DNA of 64,000 nt. It comes from JAZDFP01 sp043801445 (GTDB lineage Bacteria; Planctomycetota; MHYJ01; JACQXL01). The translations under genes were made by a program, and so were the position numbers. Below, piece after piece: positions 1-7,738 of this stretch. Position 1 is the first letter of the stretch. The number at the start of each line of letters is the position of its first letter. The notes beneath the pieces are model-generated. The model saw nothing but the letters and a program-made list of their open reading frames with translations. It was not told where the DNA came from and did no database searches. The DNA lies in NCBI GenBank assembly GCA_043801445.1, contig JAZDMB010000031.1, forward strand, positions 18,267 to 82,266. Direction: 5' to 3'.

Positions 1-1
1 A

Positions 2-784
2 TATCTGCGCCTCCAGTTTCAGTTGTCCGTTATCCACGTACCAGACGCAATAGGACTTATCCGGAGTGCGGGTCGAAACCCAGTCATCTGCCTTAAGCGG
101 GTCAGAAACGCTCTCCAGGAAATCCTTGATACGCTGGTTATGGTCGGCTAACTGTGTCGAATCATAACCGCTGGCTGTGACTATCACGCCGGTCTGGGTC
201 AGGAGTTGGGTCAGTCCTGCCCTCAAGGTCGCTCTGAGCCGTGCCTTGGCGATGTCATAAGGACCGCCGCCGGGCAGAACCTCGGAACCTTCGGGCAATT
301 GTCCCGCGAGGGTCTGGTTGCCGGTCAGCCAATCTCCCATAATGGCTGCGGCTTGTCTGCCCCGTGCCTTACTGCCGACCAGTCGTAGAACCCTGGTCAC
401 GCCTTCTTCCCAGGCAGATTGCTTTGCCTCGACTGCATCCTTGAACCGTTTGGCAAATACGCCGTCCACTTCCTCAAAAGCACGGTCTATGTTGTCATTA
501 TACTTGTTGTATGAATTGAGGATATTTGACCTCTGCATGGTTTTGATATCAGCCGCTGACAAATCGCCCTTGGAAACGAAACTGCCGTCTACTAAGGGTT
601 CATATTTCTCGGCTGACGGGGTGGCAACTATCTGGCCGTATGCCGTATCATTAGGTAACCGCGCCTTACGGCGGTTATTCATAGTCTCGGCATTATTGGT
701 CAGGTTTTGGACCCATTTCACGCCCATATCCGGGTCAGGCGTAATCAGGCTGAGCACCGGTATCGAAACTTTAGTGTGTATCAT
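2..784 (-). CDS. Unknown protein, C-terminus cut by the window edge
   Basis: An open frame of 261 codons runs leftward from an ATG at 784 off the window edge without a stop. The start is supported by an AGGTGGTGA ribosome binding site 6-8 bases upstream. The product begins MIHTKVSIPVLSLITPDPD, has no signal peptide or membrane segment, and is rich in Asp, Lys and Ala with several helical stretches; a Gly-rich turn (LPGGG) lies near residue 170. I do not recognise the family. It is the third gene of a leftward series after the protease (2007) and the zinc-ribbon gene (1188), each with its own good ribosome binding site. That it is real is likely from its codon pattern and length; its function is unknown. 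Confidence 0.65.
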   Translation of the reverse strand, partial: MIHTKVSIPVLSLITPDPDMGVKWVQNLTNNAETMNNRRKARLPNDTAYGQIVATPSAEKYEPLVDGSFVSKGDLSAADIKTMQRSNILNSYNKYNDNIDRAFEEVDGVFAKRFKDAVEAKQSAWEEGVTRVLRLVGSKARGRQAAAIMGDWLTGNQTLAGQLPEGSEVLPGGGPYDIAKARLRATLRAGLTQLLTQTGVIVTASGYDSTQLADHNQRIKDFLESVSDPLKADDWVSTRTPDKSYCVWYVDNGQLKLEAQI

Positions 785-927
785 TTTTGTTCACCACCTT
801 TCATAAAAGTTAAAAGTTATAAGTTAGAAGTTTCCGCCAAAGGCGGATCCGCCTCAAGCGGAAAAAGTCAGCCTGCCCTTCTGCTCCGACGGAAAGAGCA
901 AAAGTCCGTCTGGCAGACCAACTTCTT

Positions 928-1188
928 CTATTCCTTTGTGTTCTTTGTGTCTTTGTGGTTAGAATTCTCCTTATCTATTCTATCAATAATTTCATCCTGC
1001 CATTTATCGTTCTGTTCGCGTTCCCCGGATGTTTGGATGGGCTCTTCATTCAACCGCGGGTTATAGCGGAAACCGCCCCTGGGACGGGTCTTGTCATAAC
1101 ACTGTTTACAAAGCCAATCCTCGTTATTACGGTCATATGGACCTATCTCTTCACCGCATTTGCAGCATTTGCCGAATTCGCTTACCAT
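928..1188 (-). CDS. Small zinc-ribbon protein
   Basis: The start is placed at 1188 (MVSEFGKCCKCGEEIG) because AGGAGG lies 7 bases upstream; the frame is open a little further but without a site. The product is 86 residues. Two Cys pairs (CCKCGEE and WLCKQCYD, about 20 residues apart) form a probable zinc ribbon of the DksA/TraR-like or treble-clef kind. The rest is polar and probably disordered. The last residues (NHKDTKNTKE) are translated from a dispersed repeat (TTTGTGTTCTTTGTGTC) that reads into the stop, so the true C-terminus has been replaced or extended. The leader closely matches that of the protease gene upstream (GGAGGRTAACGATATGGTAA), suggesting duplicated leader sequence. No specific function can be given. 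Confidence 0.6.
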   Translation of the reverse strand: MVSEFGKCCKCGEEIGPYDRNNEDWLCKQCYDKTRPRGGFRYNPRLNEEPIQTSGEREQNDKWQDEIIDRIDKENSNHKDTKNTKE

Positions 1189-1239
1189 ATCGTTATCCTC
1201 CTTACTCACCACAAAGGACACAAAGGGCACAAAGCAAAA

Positions 1240-2007
1240 TTATTCTTTGTGTTCTTGGTGCTCTTTGTGGTTAAGAAATTCGTATATCTGATTGATAGGA
1301 ACAATTCCAGCCATAGTTGTAACGAGTTGGAATTGATAAACCTTGACCCAGACTGCTATCCCAATCACTTCAAAGGTTCTGGCATCATAGACCGGACCGC
1401 CGGAATTTCCTGGAAGTATAGGACTACTGATTTCCCAAAATGGACATTGAGCAGTGAGCAATGAAAATTGTGCGTTGTTAATTGCTAATTGCTCATTAAT
1501 CGCCGTGATATGTCCATAAGAGGGTCTTGGGTCTAATCCAAGCGAGCAACCAACAACCCAGACCGGAGCGAACAGATATGGGGTATAATCTCGTGGTGCT
1601 AATCGTGCAGAATAGATATTAGAAATTAGATGTTGGATGTTAGATGATTTCAAGAGTGCCAGGTCTTTTGTAGTATCCGTAATAACAACAGAGGCAGTAA
1701 TAACCGTTGAGTCATATAATTCTATATTAACTACGCTTTGCTTATCTACTACATGACAAGCAGTTAAAATATAAATTGTATTCTTTGTGTCTTTGTGGTT
1801 AAAGATTACTCCGCTTCCGGTACCAAACCCAGTTGTAATTCTTACTGTTGGGTAAAGAAGTTTTTCGTATTCATCCTGATACGGCGTATATGAAACCTTA
1901 TCCAATGAAATCGTTATCTCTTTTACTTCTCTCTGCGGACTCTGCGTCTCTGCGGTGCATATTATTGCTATTACCAACAACCCATAAACAACAAATCTCT
2001 TTACCAT
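1240..2007 (-). CDS. Secreted trypsin-like serine protease carrying several translated repeats
   Basis: A chymotrypsin-fold protease of the DegP/trypsin_2 type. An N-terminal signal peptide (residues 1-19) precedes a catalytic triad visible as His85 (LTACHVVD), Asp115 (TKDLALL) and Ser202 (PGNSGGPV). No PDZ domain follows. AAAGGAGGG sits 7 bases before the ATG. At least five stretches are translated copies of dispersed repeats: CTAETQSPQRE (18-27), NHKDTKNT (70-77), SSNIQHLISNI (121-131), NEQLAINNAQFSLLTAQ (171-187) and the C-terminal NHKEHQEHKE. All keep frame and spare the triad; they probably sit in surface loops. It is exported and likely degrades or senses periplasmic protein. Whether the enzyme is still active cannot be seen, but the motifs are intact. 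Confidence 0.85.
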   Translation of the reverse strand: MVKRFVVYGLLVIAIICTAETQSPQREVKEITISLDKVSYTPYQDEYEKLLYPTVRITTGFGTGSGVIFNHKDTKNTIYILTACHVVDKQSVVNIELYDSTVITASVVITDTTKDLALLKSSNIQHLISNIYSARLAPRDYTPYLFAPVWVVGCSLGLDPRPSYGHITAINEQLAINNAQFSLLTAQCPFWEISSPILPGNSGGPVYDARTFEVIGIAVWVKVYQFQLVTTMAGIVPINQIYEFLNHKEHQEHKE

Positions 2008-2080
2008 ATCGTTACCCTCCTTTTAGAGCCAGTTTGAACTCAGTGAATTACTGGCTCTTATCCCGACTACTCGTCGGGGC
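2008..2080 (-). promoter_or_regulatory. Hairpin leader element upstream of the protease start
   Basis: Read on the minus strand, a small hairpin (CCCCGACGAGTAGTCGGG) is followed by a second with 9-bp arms AGAGCCAGT/ACTGGCTCT, and then directly by the ribosome binding site. The same arrangement with clearly similar sequence occurs at 15972-16042 before another gene, so this is a dispersed leader element rather than chance. Confidence 0.55.
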
Positions 2081-2136
2081 CGGAGATTATCCGCAGAATC
2101 AGTTAAATCCGCGGTTCCATTCGCTTCTCTCCTACA

Positions 2137-2306
2137 CCTATATGGGCTAAGTGAAATGCCAAGGTATATTTCAGGGGGTAAAAAAAATGGCTGATTGTCT
2201 CTAAGTGCTTATAAAATATGGGAATAAAAAAATATGAGATTTTTTAGATAAGTGCAAAGTTTGCACTTAGGTGGTGGGGGGTGGGGGGAGGTCTGGGAGG
2301 TGGGAG
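2137..2306. other. Intergenic: palindrome and G-rich tract
   Basis: Contains a perfect 9-bp inverted repeat around one base (AAGTGCAAA/TTTGCACTT, 2250-2268) with no T-run on either side, and then a G-rich tract (2271-2306) with several runs of three to six G that could form a G-quadruplex on the plus strand. A CTATATGGGCTAAGTGAA word near 2141 recurs at 62979 inside pdxA. Confidence 0.5.
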
Positions 2307-2314
2307 CGCCGGGT

Positions 2315-2622
2315 AATATGCTTGAGGGGTCTTCGTTATATGCCTGAAGGGTCTTCGCTATATACCTGAAGGGTCTTCGTTATATGCCCGAAGAGTCTTC
2401 GCTATATGCCTGAAGGGTCTTCGCTATATGCCTGAAGGGTCTTCATTATATGCCTGAAGGGTTTTCGTTATATGCCTGAAGGGTCTTAGCTACATACCCG
2501 AAGGGTCTTCGCTATATGCCTGAGGGGTCTTCGCTATATGCCTGAAGGGTCTTCGCTATATGCTTGAAGGGTCTTCGTTATATACTTGAATGGTCTTCGC
2601 TATATGCCAGAAGGGTCTTCGT
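2315..2622. repeat. Tandem array, 14 units of 22 bp
   Basis: Fourteen head-to-tail units of exactly 22 bp with one to four differences each. The core of a unit is GCCTGAAGGGTCTTCG followed by YTATAT. Each unit holds a short dyad, GAAG-GGT-CTTC, and a GC-TATAT-GC dyad. There are no unique spacers, so it is not CRISPR. A 22-bp period breaks any reading frame, so it is not coding. It ends about 130 bp past the stop of the ParB/PRTase operon, which is transcribed toward it. Confidence 0.95.
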
Positions 2623-2749
2623 TATATAGGGGTTGGGGACAAGATTGAAAATGCGGGATTAGAGTTTCAGTAGTGTTAATCCATGTATCATATCCCCAGA
2701 ATTTGGTGATTAAATAGTAACCCCTCGTAAGGAAAGGGTATTTCTGATA

Positions 2750-3523
2750 CTAATAATCTCTTGGCAGTAATGCCTGCCATCTTTTTCTCACGCCATCAAA
2801 GTGTTCATACTCAACATCGTGTTTCCAGATAAAAGGTAATGTATTATTTGGCACAGTGAAATAAAAAGCTAGAAGTAAACCAAGAGACCAGTAACAATTT
2901 ACGTTAACATCTATTCTTGTATTTATATCTTTTAAAAATCTTTTTTCTTCCTCACTAAATACACTACATCTACCACTAAGATATTGACACTGGTTTTCTT
3001 CTAGTATGTAGCCTGGCATTACCTTTATGTTTGTGTTATCGTGCACATATTTAATTCCTTGGGGAGTTGCACATAAACATAACAAATAACCCTTATGACT
3101 AGGATTCATAATTTGATTTAGTTTATCTGTAATGTGCTTTACAGATTGGTTTCCCGTCCCTATTAGATCATCAATAAATACTATTTCTGATCCGCTAGGT
3201 AATTTAGAAATTTTCCACCCCTCAATTATTTTTTTGCTATATTCCTTAAACGCATGTCGAAATTCATATATAAGAACATCGCCACTTTTACCTTCTTCTC
3301 CAAACTTACAAATATAACAATTACTACTTTCAATCAGTTTCCTATTATTTGATATTACTTTGCGTAATAGACTTCTTATTTCTCTGCTATTTAATATTAT
3401 AAGATTATCAAGTATTTTCTGAAATAACGACTCGTCCATTTTTATCTGTGATTTCCATCTATTAATAGAATTATGGATATAGCCATTATATATACGCAAC
3501 TTATCTTCTATATTCATTGGCAT
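2750..3523 (-). CDS. Phosphoribosyltransferase-like protein (probable conflict-system PRTase)
   Basis: A 257-residue protein with a type I PRTase-like PRPP loop, IVFIDDLIGTGNQ (about residues 114-126), after a hydrophobic strand. The rest does not match nucleotide-salvage PRTases: a long helical N-terminus (1-70) and a C-terminus with NNTLPFIWKHD and a closing RKRWQALLPRDY, which I recall from the PRTase-CE group predicted in bacterial conflict systems. Its ATG overlaps the stop of the ParB-like gene by one base (TAATG), so the two are translationally coupled and probably act together. The pair is visibly more AT-rich than neighbouring housekeeping genes, consistent with acquisition. Substrate and reaction are unknown. 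PRPP or nucleotide binding is inferred from the loop. Confidence 0.75.
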   Translation of the reverse strand: MPMNIEDKLRIYNGYIHNSINRWKSQIKMDESLFQKILDNLIILNSREIRSLLRKVISNNRKLIESSNCYICKFGEEGKSGDVLIYEFRHAFKEYSKKIIEGWKISKLPSGSEIVFIDDLIGTGNQSVKHITDKLNQIMNPSHKGYLLCLCATPQGIKYVHDNTNIKVMPGYILEENQCQYLSGRCSVFSEEEKRFLKDINTRIDVNVNCYWSLGLLLAFYFTVPNNTLPFIWKHDVEYEHFDGVRKRWQALLPRDY

Positions 3524-4464
3524 TAGTCAATATGTTCAATAATTCTTTTCAGGTTATTTTTTAGCTTTTTTAATTGGTCTACAAGATAAGCATCATTAAT
3601 AATGTCAGGGTTTATTGTTTCTAGGTTCTCATTTAAATAACTAATGTATTTAATAATATTTTTCCTAGTCCGATCTTGTTCAATATCTTGAACTGCGAAA
3701 ATTTCCAGTCCTATATCTTTCTCTCTGATAAACTTGCTAATTTTCGACTTAAAGTCATTAAACTTATCAATACTTTCGTAATAAGCCATGCATTTACGCA
3801 TATCACGAAACTCTTTAACATCAGTGATAAGTGCGTTTAGGAATTTATCCTTGCAAGCGTCAATAAAAACCTCTATTTTATCAGGATATCTGAATTCATC
3901 TTCGTGACCTAATCGATATGCTACTGCATAGATTTCGATAAAAAAATCGGTCGATATTTTACTGCTTTTTGCCATTAGGGTATTACGATATTTCTCAGGA
4001 AACCATAGCAACATTTTACACCGCCTAACCATAGATTTATTGACCCCAGTAAAATTAGACAGCGTGGCGTCATTATCCGTTTTTAATTTTTTTATAAGAA
4101 CATCTAATTTCAATGCTGTTGGAAATAGTGCCCATTCTCTCCTGAAATGATGGATATTAAACATAAAAAGAATGTTTTGTGTAACATCTTCCGGCTCATC
4201 AATAATGTTCGCTGGTACCAACTTTAAATTTAACTGTTGTGCGCAACGCCATCTTCTTTCCCCGTCCAATAAAACATATTTTGTCTTAGGAAAGCTTTTC
4301 TTGTTTTCATAAATAGTTAGAGGGACAAGAATGCCAACTTTTTCTATTGAGTCTTTTAGTTCCTTTAATTCTTCTTCATCAAATATCATTCGTGGGTTGT
4401 GTGGGTTTGGAGAAATATCTGATGGTGATACTTGCAAAAGTGTTCTTTTTTTTATTTCTGCCAT
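3523..4464 (-). CDS. ParB-like DNA-binding protein without a ParA partner
   Basis: 313 residues. The N-terminal ParB/Srx domain has NPHNPR (20-25), an EEELKELKDSIEKVGILVPL segment and the nucleotide-contact motif DGERRWRCAQQL (68-79). A KorB/ParB-type helix-turn-helix follows at about 133-155 (TLSNFTGVNKSMVRRCK). The C-terminal 130 residues are charged and helical, possibly a dimerisation region. An AAAGGAG site lies 7 bases before the ATG. Chromosomal ParB is normally paired with ParA; here the neighbour is a PRTase-like gene, so segregation is unlikely to be its main role. CTP binding and site-specific DNA binding are inferred from the family. The iteron array downstream is a possible target. 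Confidence 0.8.
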   Translation of the reverse strand: MAEIKKRTLLQVSPSDISPNPHNPRMIFDEEELKELKDSIEKVGILVPLTIYENKKSFPKTKYVLLDGERRWRCAQQLNLKLVPANIIDEPEDVTQNILFMFNIHHFRREWALFPTALKLDVLIKKLKTDNDATLSNFTGVNKSMVRRCKMLLWFPEKYRNTLMAKSSKISTDFFIEIYAVAYRLGHEDEFRYPDKIEVFIDACKDKFLNALITDVKEFRDMRKCMAYYESIDKFNDFKSKISKFIREKDIGLEIFAVQDIEQDRTRKNIIKYISYLNENLETINPDIINDAYLVDQLKKLKNNLKRIIEHID

Positions 4465-4533
4465 TATAAACTCCTTTTATAGTTTTATTAATTCCGTAAT
4501 TTCGGTGACACAATATTTAATTCTCCTGTTTTC

Positions 4534-4562
4534 TATATATTACATTCTGCCTACTATTTCAA
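4534..4562 (-). promoter_or_regulatory. Predicted sigma70-type promoter of the ParB/PRTase operon
   Basis: On the minus strand TTGAAA (4562-4557) and TATATA (4539-4534) are separated by 17 bp, followed by about 70 bp of leader before the ParB start. The -35 box begins immediately after the stop of the decayed gene upstream. Confidence 0.5.
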
Positions 4563-4563
4563 C

Positions 4564-5199
4564 TTATTTCTTCTTATCTTTCCTCTCCGAGCGGTCGGTG
4601 ATGTGCATTACTTCTTTAATTGCCCTTTCCCGGTTATAGAGTTGGCGCTTGGAGGTCTTCAATAGATGAGCCACCAAATCCATATTCTCGACCATCGCAT
4701 AAAAGACCACGAAGAGCAGGTCAAATAGGGTAAAATGCTTGAGTATAACCTTCTGGTTGACCAGGAACAATAATACCGCCTTGGCAAATAGTTTGAAGGT
4801 CAGGCGCTCGCCGGAATAATCACTGGGCAGGTGAAACTTGCCTGACTCAATAACCTTCTCGAAGAATGAGAGTTTCTTCTCATCTTCGCCATAAGTGTGA
4901 ATTCTTCATAGACCGTCACCTTTAATACCTTTCCCTATTTCGTTATTGAACTCATAAGGGTGAAATAGGAAGTCGGCCACCCAAAACCGGGTGAAAGGGC
5001 GGGAAACTAATCCGCCTTATGCCTCCTTATTTTTATATGCCCGTCGTCTTTAGGAATCAGGTTCTTAGTATGAATGCGTTGTTTTAGGTTATTATCATCA
5101 GAGGGGTGGCAAAAGGCGATAATGCCGCGGGGGTGAGTCACAGCAAAATCGCCCTTATGCCGCGGAGGAACTGGGACACTCTGATAATAATAATGTCAT
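4564..5199 (-). pseudogene. Decayed gene with frameshifts and an in-frame stop
   Basis: A strong AAAGGAGGTGAG precedes an ATG at 5199, but that frame stops after 14 codons. Protein-like sequence continues in another frame (PVPPRHKGDFAVTHPRGII ... IPKDDGHIKI), then in a third frame (RPFTRFWVADFLFHPYEFNN), crosses a TGA near 4905 and ends as a helical, Lys-rich tail (TSKRQLYNRERAIKEVMH) at 4564. Together they look like one protein of about 200 residues broken by two frameshifts and one stop. I do not recognise the family. Separate overlapping small genes are possible but less likely, since the later pieces lack ribosome binding sites. Confidence 0.5.
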
Positions 5200-5260
5200 A
5201 TTTACTGCACCTCACCTCCTTTCGCCACATATATGAACGTTTGAGACACCCGAAAAACTG

Positions 5261-5372
5261 CATGCCCCGTTAGAAAGAACCATAATTAGAGATAAAGACA
5301 AACATATTAGTCTTTCACATCGTCCAAGAACTTTCTAACGGGCTGAGAAGCTCAGAAAACTTGCTACTGCAT
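5261..5372. repeat. Family A inverted-repeat element (copy A1)
   Basis: Terminal inverted repeats GCCCCGTTAGAAAG and CTTTCTAACGGG enclose about 55 bp. The right flank is the conserved arm CTGAGAAGCTCAGAAAAC-TTGCTACTGCAT (5343-5372), which itself has a small hairpin. Other copies lie at 5621, 7568, 12246, 30262, 30942 and 60199. The rest of 5200-5599 holds only dispersed repeats (ACGGATTAAAACCGGTGT near 5477, also near 7080) and no gene. Confidence 0.9.
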
Positions 5373-5599
5373 CGAATCTCAATTTTTATCAATAAATATG
5401 CGCCTTCCAAGACATACAGATTTGCCACAGACCCGCCTGCGCCGAGGCTTCGGCGGGCAGGGATTTTACGGATGGGCACGGATTAAAACCGGTGTGTGTC
5501 ACCGAACCCATTAAGTGGTCAAGATTATGTTTGACAATGACAGTTAGCTTTGATATGACGAATCCCGATTAATATGATAATGAATAAATATCAAACAAT

Positions 5600-6940
5600 A
5601 TGAAAATCATTACTAAAAAGGCTTGCCCCGTTAGAAGTATCCTTACAGACTCTGACACTGGAAACAACGTCCCTTCTGACACTTCTAACGGGGTGAAGAA
5701 GCCCAGAAAACTTGCTACTGCATTAACGCGGATAATAATCGGGTTGGTTTTGATAACCATCATTTGCCTGATTGCCGGGCAATTCTACTGTATAATCGAA
5801 GTCCCGCCTTATATCGCCGGAAGAGCTCCGGATATAAAATTTGCACCTGCCAAATATGGTAAAGGCGAATTGGTATTTGAAAATGGTATACCCATTCTTA
5901 TTCTGCGCGGCAGCCCACAGGAAATCGGCGAACAACAAGGTCAATTGCTTAAACCTCAATTGAGCTTGTCAGTGGATACTTACTTAACCCGTTTCCTTAA
6001 TAAGGAATCCACTAAGGATATTGCCATAAATGCAATGAGAAGAATGAAACCATTTGTTCCTCAAACATATCAACTGGAATTAGAGGAAATAAGTAAAGTA
6101 ACCTCTATTTCTTATGATAGGTTATTATTACTGCAGACCATAATAGATGAGCCGCGTCTGCCGCGTTGCAGCGCGATTATGGCGTCTGAACCGGCTACCG
6201 GCCGGCCCGCCAAAGGCGGATCTGCCGTAGGCACAGAGGAGCAGGGGGAAAACCGCATCCGACCGGGAATAATATTCGGCAGAAATCTGGATTTCCTGTC
6301 ACTGGGCGTAGCCGAACGTTACAGTTTAATCACGGTCTATCATCCTGAGAACAAAAAGGTATTTGCCTCCGTCACCTGGCCCGGATTTGTGGGCGTGCTT
6401 TCCGGTATTAATGAGGATGGGTTATCCTTGGCAATACTTTTGAGTTTGAGTAGCTGGGAGACTAATACTGCCGGAACGCCATCTATGATGCTTTTGCGCA
6501 AGGTATTGGAAGAAGCATCGAATGTCGAAGAGGCAATCAAAATAATAAATCAAGCCAAAAGGGTTTCGCCCATTAATCTGGCGCTGGCTGATGCCCGCAA
6601 CAATTCTGCCGTAATTGAAATTACCTGGGATAAAACCCAGGTTCGTTATCCTGACGAGTCGGGATTGCTTTATTGCACCAATTGGTTTATGAGCAAAGAA
6701 ATGACAACCGGCAATGGTGATTATCGCTATGACACAATAGAACGGTTAGCAAAGAAATATTACGGCAGAATCGGATTGACTGAAACGATTGACATTCTTA
6801 AATCAGTTGCCCTATTCCGTATAAATTTGCAATCAATGGTGATATACCCGCAGGAAAAGGTGGTTTATTTGGCAATCGGCTCGCTCAACGCGGCTAAAGA
6901 GGAATTCAAAAAAGTGGATTTAATGCCATACCTCAAATAG
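5600..6940 (+). CDS. Membrane-anchored Ntn-hydrolase, C45/acyl-CoA:6-APA acyltransferase-like
   Basis: 446 residues. One membrane segment (about 44-66) anchors a domain facing the outside. It matches the C45/AAT family: GSPQEIGEQQG (105-114), a candidate nucleophile Cys190 in PRCSAIMA, GRNLDF (227-232), and GINEDGLSLA. Such enzymes hydrolyse or transfer acyl groups on small amides and mature by self-cleavage before the Cys. Two repeats are translated: residues about 8-41 come from a family A element (5621-5723), and about 200-222, directly after the nucleophile segment, from a family B element (6206-6264). The start could therefore lie downstream, close to the membrane segment. Substrate is unknown. 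Confidence 0.75.
   Translation: MKIITKKACPVRSILTDSDTGNNVPSDTSNGVKKPRKLATALTRIIIGLVLITIICLIAGQFYCIIEVPPYIAGRAPDIKFAPAKYGKGELVFENGIPILILRGSPQEIGEQQGQLLKPQLSLSVDTYLTRFLNKESTKDIAINAMRRMKPFVPQTYQLELEEISKVTSISYDRLLLLQTIIDEPRLPRCSAIMASEPATGRPAKGGSAVGTEEQGENRIRPGIIFGRNLDFLSLGVAERYSLITVYHPENKKVFASVTWPGFVGVLSGINEDGLSLAILLSLSSWETNTAGTPSMMLLRKVLEEASNVEEAIKIINQAKRVSPINLALADARNNSAVIEITWDKTQVRYPDESGLLYCTNWFMSKEMTTGNGDYRYDTIERLAKKYYGRIGLTETIDILKSVALFRINLQSMVIYPQEKVVYLAIGSLNAAKEEFKKVDLMPYLK
5621..5723. repeat. Family A element (copy A2), inside the 5600 gene
   Basis: GCCCCGTTAGAAGT and ACTTCTAACGGGG arms followed by GAAGAAGCCCAGAAAAC-TTGCTACTGCAT, closely matching copy A1. The element is read through in frame as the N-terminus of the hydrolase. 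Confidence 0.9.
6206..6264. repeat. Family B palindromic element, translated in the 5600 gene
   Basis: CCCGCCAAAGGCGGATCTGC hairpin followed by GTAGGCACAGAGGAGCAG and CGCATCCGACC. The same order of words occurs at 8507, 9541, 31714 and 36085, and its start alone at 833-862. Confidence 0.85.
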
Positions 6941-7119
6941 GAATAATTAACCGGGAATGACGTCGGACGATTACAAAGATTTGCCACACCTGCCCGAATA
7001 AACATTCGTTCAGGCGGGGAGACACATAGGACACAGAGATGTTAAATTAAAAGTTAAAGGTTAAAAGTATCAATCTGTAAACGGATTAAAACCGGTGTCT
7101 GTCACGACCTGATATTGGT

Positions 7120-7332
7120 TTATTTTATTACTACATATTCGGCAAGAGAAGAAGACTCAGGTAAAGATTGTTTATCCTCAGCCATTCCATCAAGATGCAT
7201 TTGAATAGCATCATACATATTCTTTTCTGTTTCCCGGGTGGTTTTGCCTGTGGCAATACAGCCGGGCAAATCAGGTGAATAAGCGGAATAATTTCCATTT
7301 GCCTTTTCAATAACAATTAAGAAACGATGCAT
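7120..7332 (-). CDS. HicB-like antitoxin, orphan
   Basis: A 70-residue protein with the HicB fold signature: a strand with YSAYSPDLPGCIATGKT followed by a helix (ETEKNMYDAIQMHLDGM). No DNA-binding domain is attached. HicB normally neutralises the small RNase HicA encoded next to it, but no HicA-like frame (GSHxxYxHP) is visible on either side, so it may be a remnant, or act with a toxin elsewhere. No clear ribosome binding site is seen. Confidence 0.75.
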   Translation of the reverse strand: MHRFLIVIEKANGNYSAYSPDLPGCIATGKTTRETEKNMYDAIQMHLDGMAEDKQSLPESSSLAEYVVIK

Positions 7333-7738
7333 AATTATATAAATTATATATTCCCCAGTGGTTTGTCAATATAAAATTAGCCACAGAGACACGGAGAAAT
7401 ATAGGACACAGATGAACGCAGATGGACACGGATAATTTTATAAAAGGGATATGAATACAAGAAAGAAAGAAATAAACCACCAAGTAGGCAGGCAGATGAA
7501 CGCAGATGGACGCGGATAATTTTATAAGGAGGCCAGGAAAACAGGATAATTATTTACTTGCGCTGAGGCAGTAGCAGTAACAAGGTTAGCTTCTCAGCCC
7601 GTTAGAAGCGTTCTTTGAATGGGATGTAAGACTTTCTGATAGGTTATTATCTCCTCTACGGTTTCGCTTCTAACGGGGCAGGGGATAGAGAAGTATGCAG
7701 TATGTAGAAGGTCTGGCAAGAAAAGAGGGAACGTAAGA
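7333..7738. other. Intergenic repeat block with family A copy A3
   Basis: No gene seen. Two runs of the CAGATGAACGCAGATGGACA repeat (7408-7435, 7492-7520) with a CCACAGAGACACGGAG word, then family A copy A3 at 7568-7682 with arms CCCGTTAGAAGCG and CGCTTCTAACGGGG and the GCAGTAGC arm on its left. Confidence 0.8.

Noticed and set aside
318..1464. Plus-strand frames opposite the left-edge genes
   Set aside because: They lie antisense to frames with good ribosome binding sites, a zinc ribbon and a protease triad.
2250..2268. Intrinsic terminator
   Set aside because: The stem is perfect but no T-run follows on either strand.
2315..2622. CRISPR array
   Set aside because: The units are contiguous without unique spacers, and no cas gene is present; the same holds for 30510-30817 and 31101-31625.
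4900..4910. Reassigned TGA codon in the decayed gene
   Set aside because: Other genes in the window end in TGA with tight overlaps (DUF362, type IIG), so TGA is a stop here; the frameshifts also argue for decay.
5261..5372. Integron attC site
   Set aside because: attC sites run from an AAC core at the left to a GTT core at the right; here the order is GTTAG at the left and CTAAC at the right, and no integrase is seen.
7085..7120. HicA toxin next to HicB
   Set aside because: No frame with the HicA pattern was found on either side.
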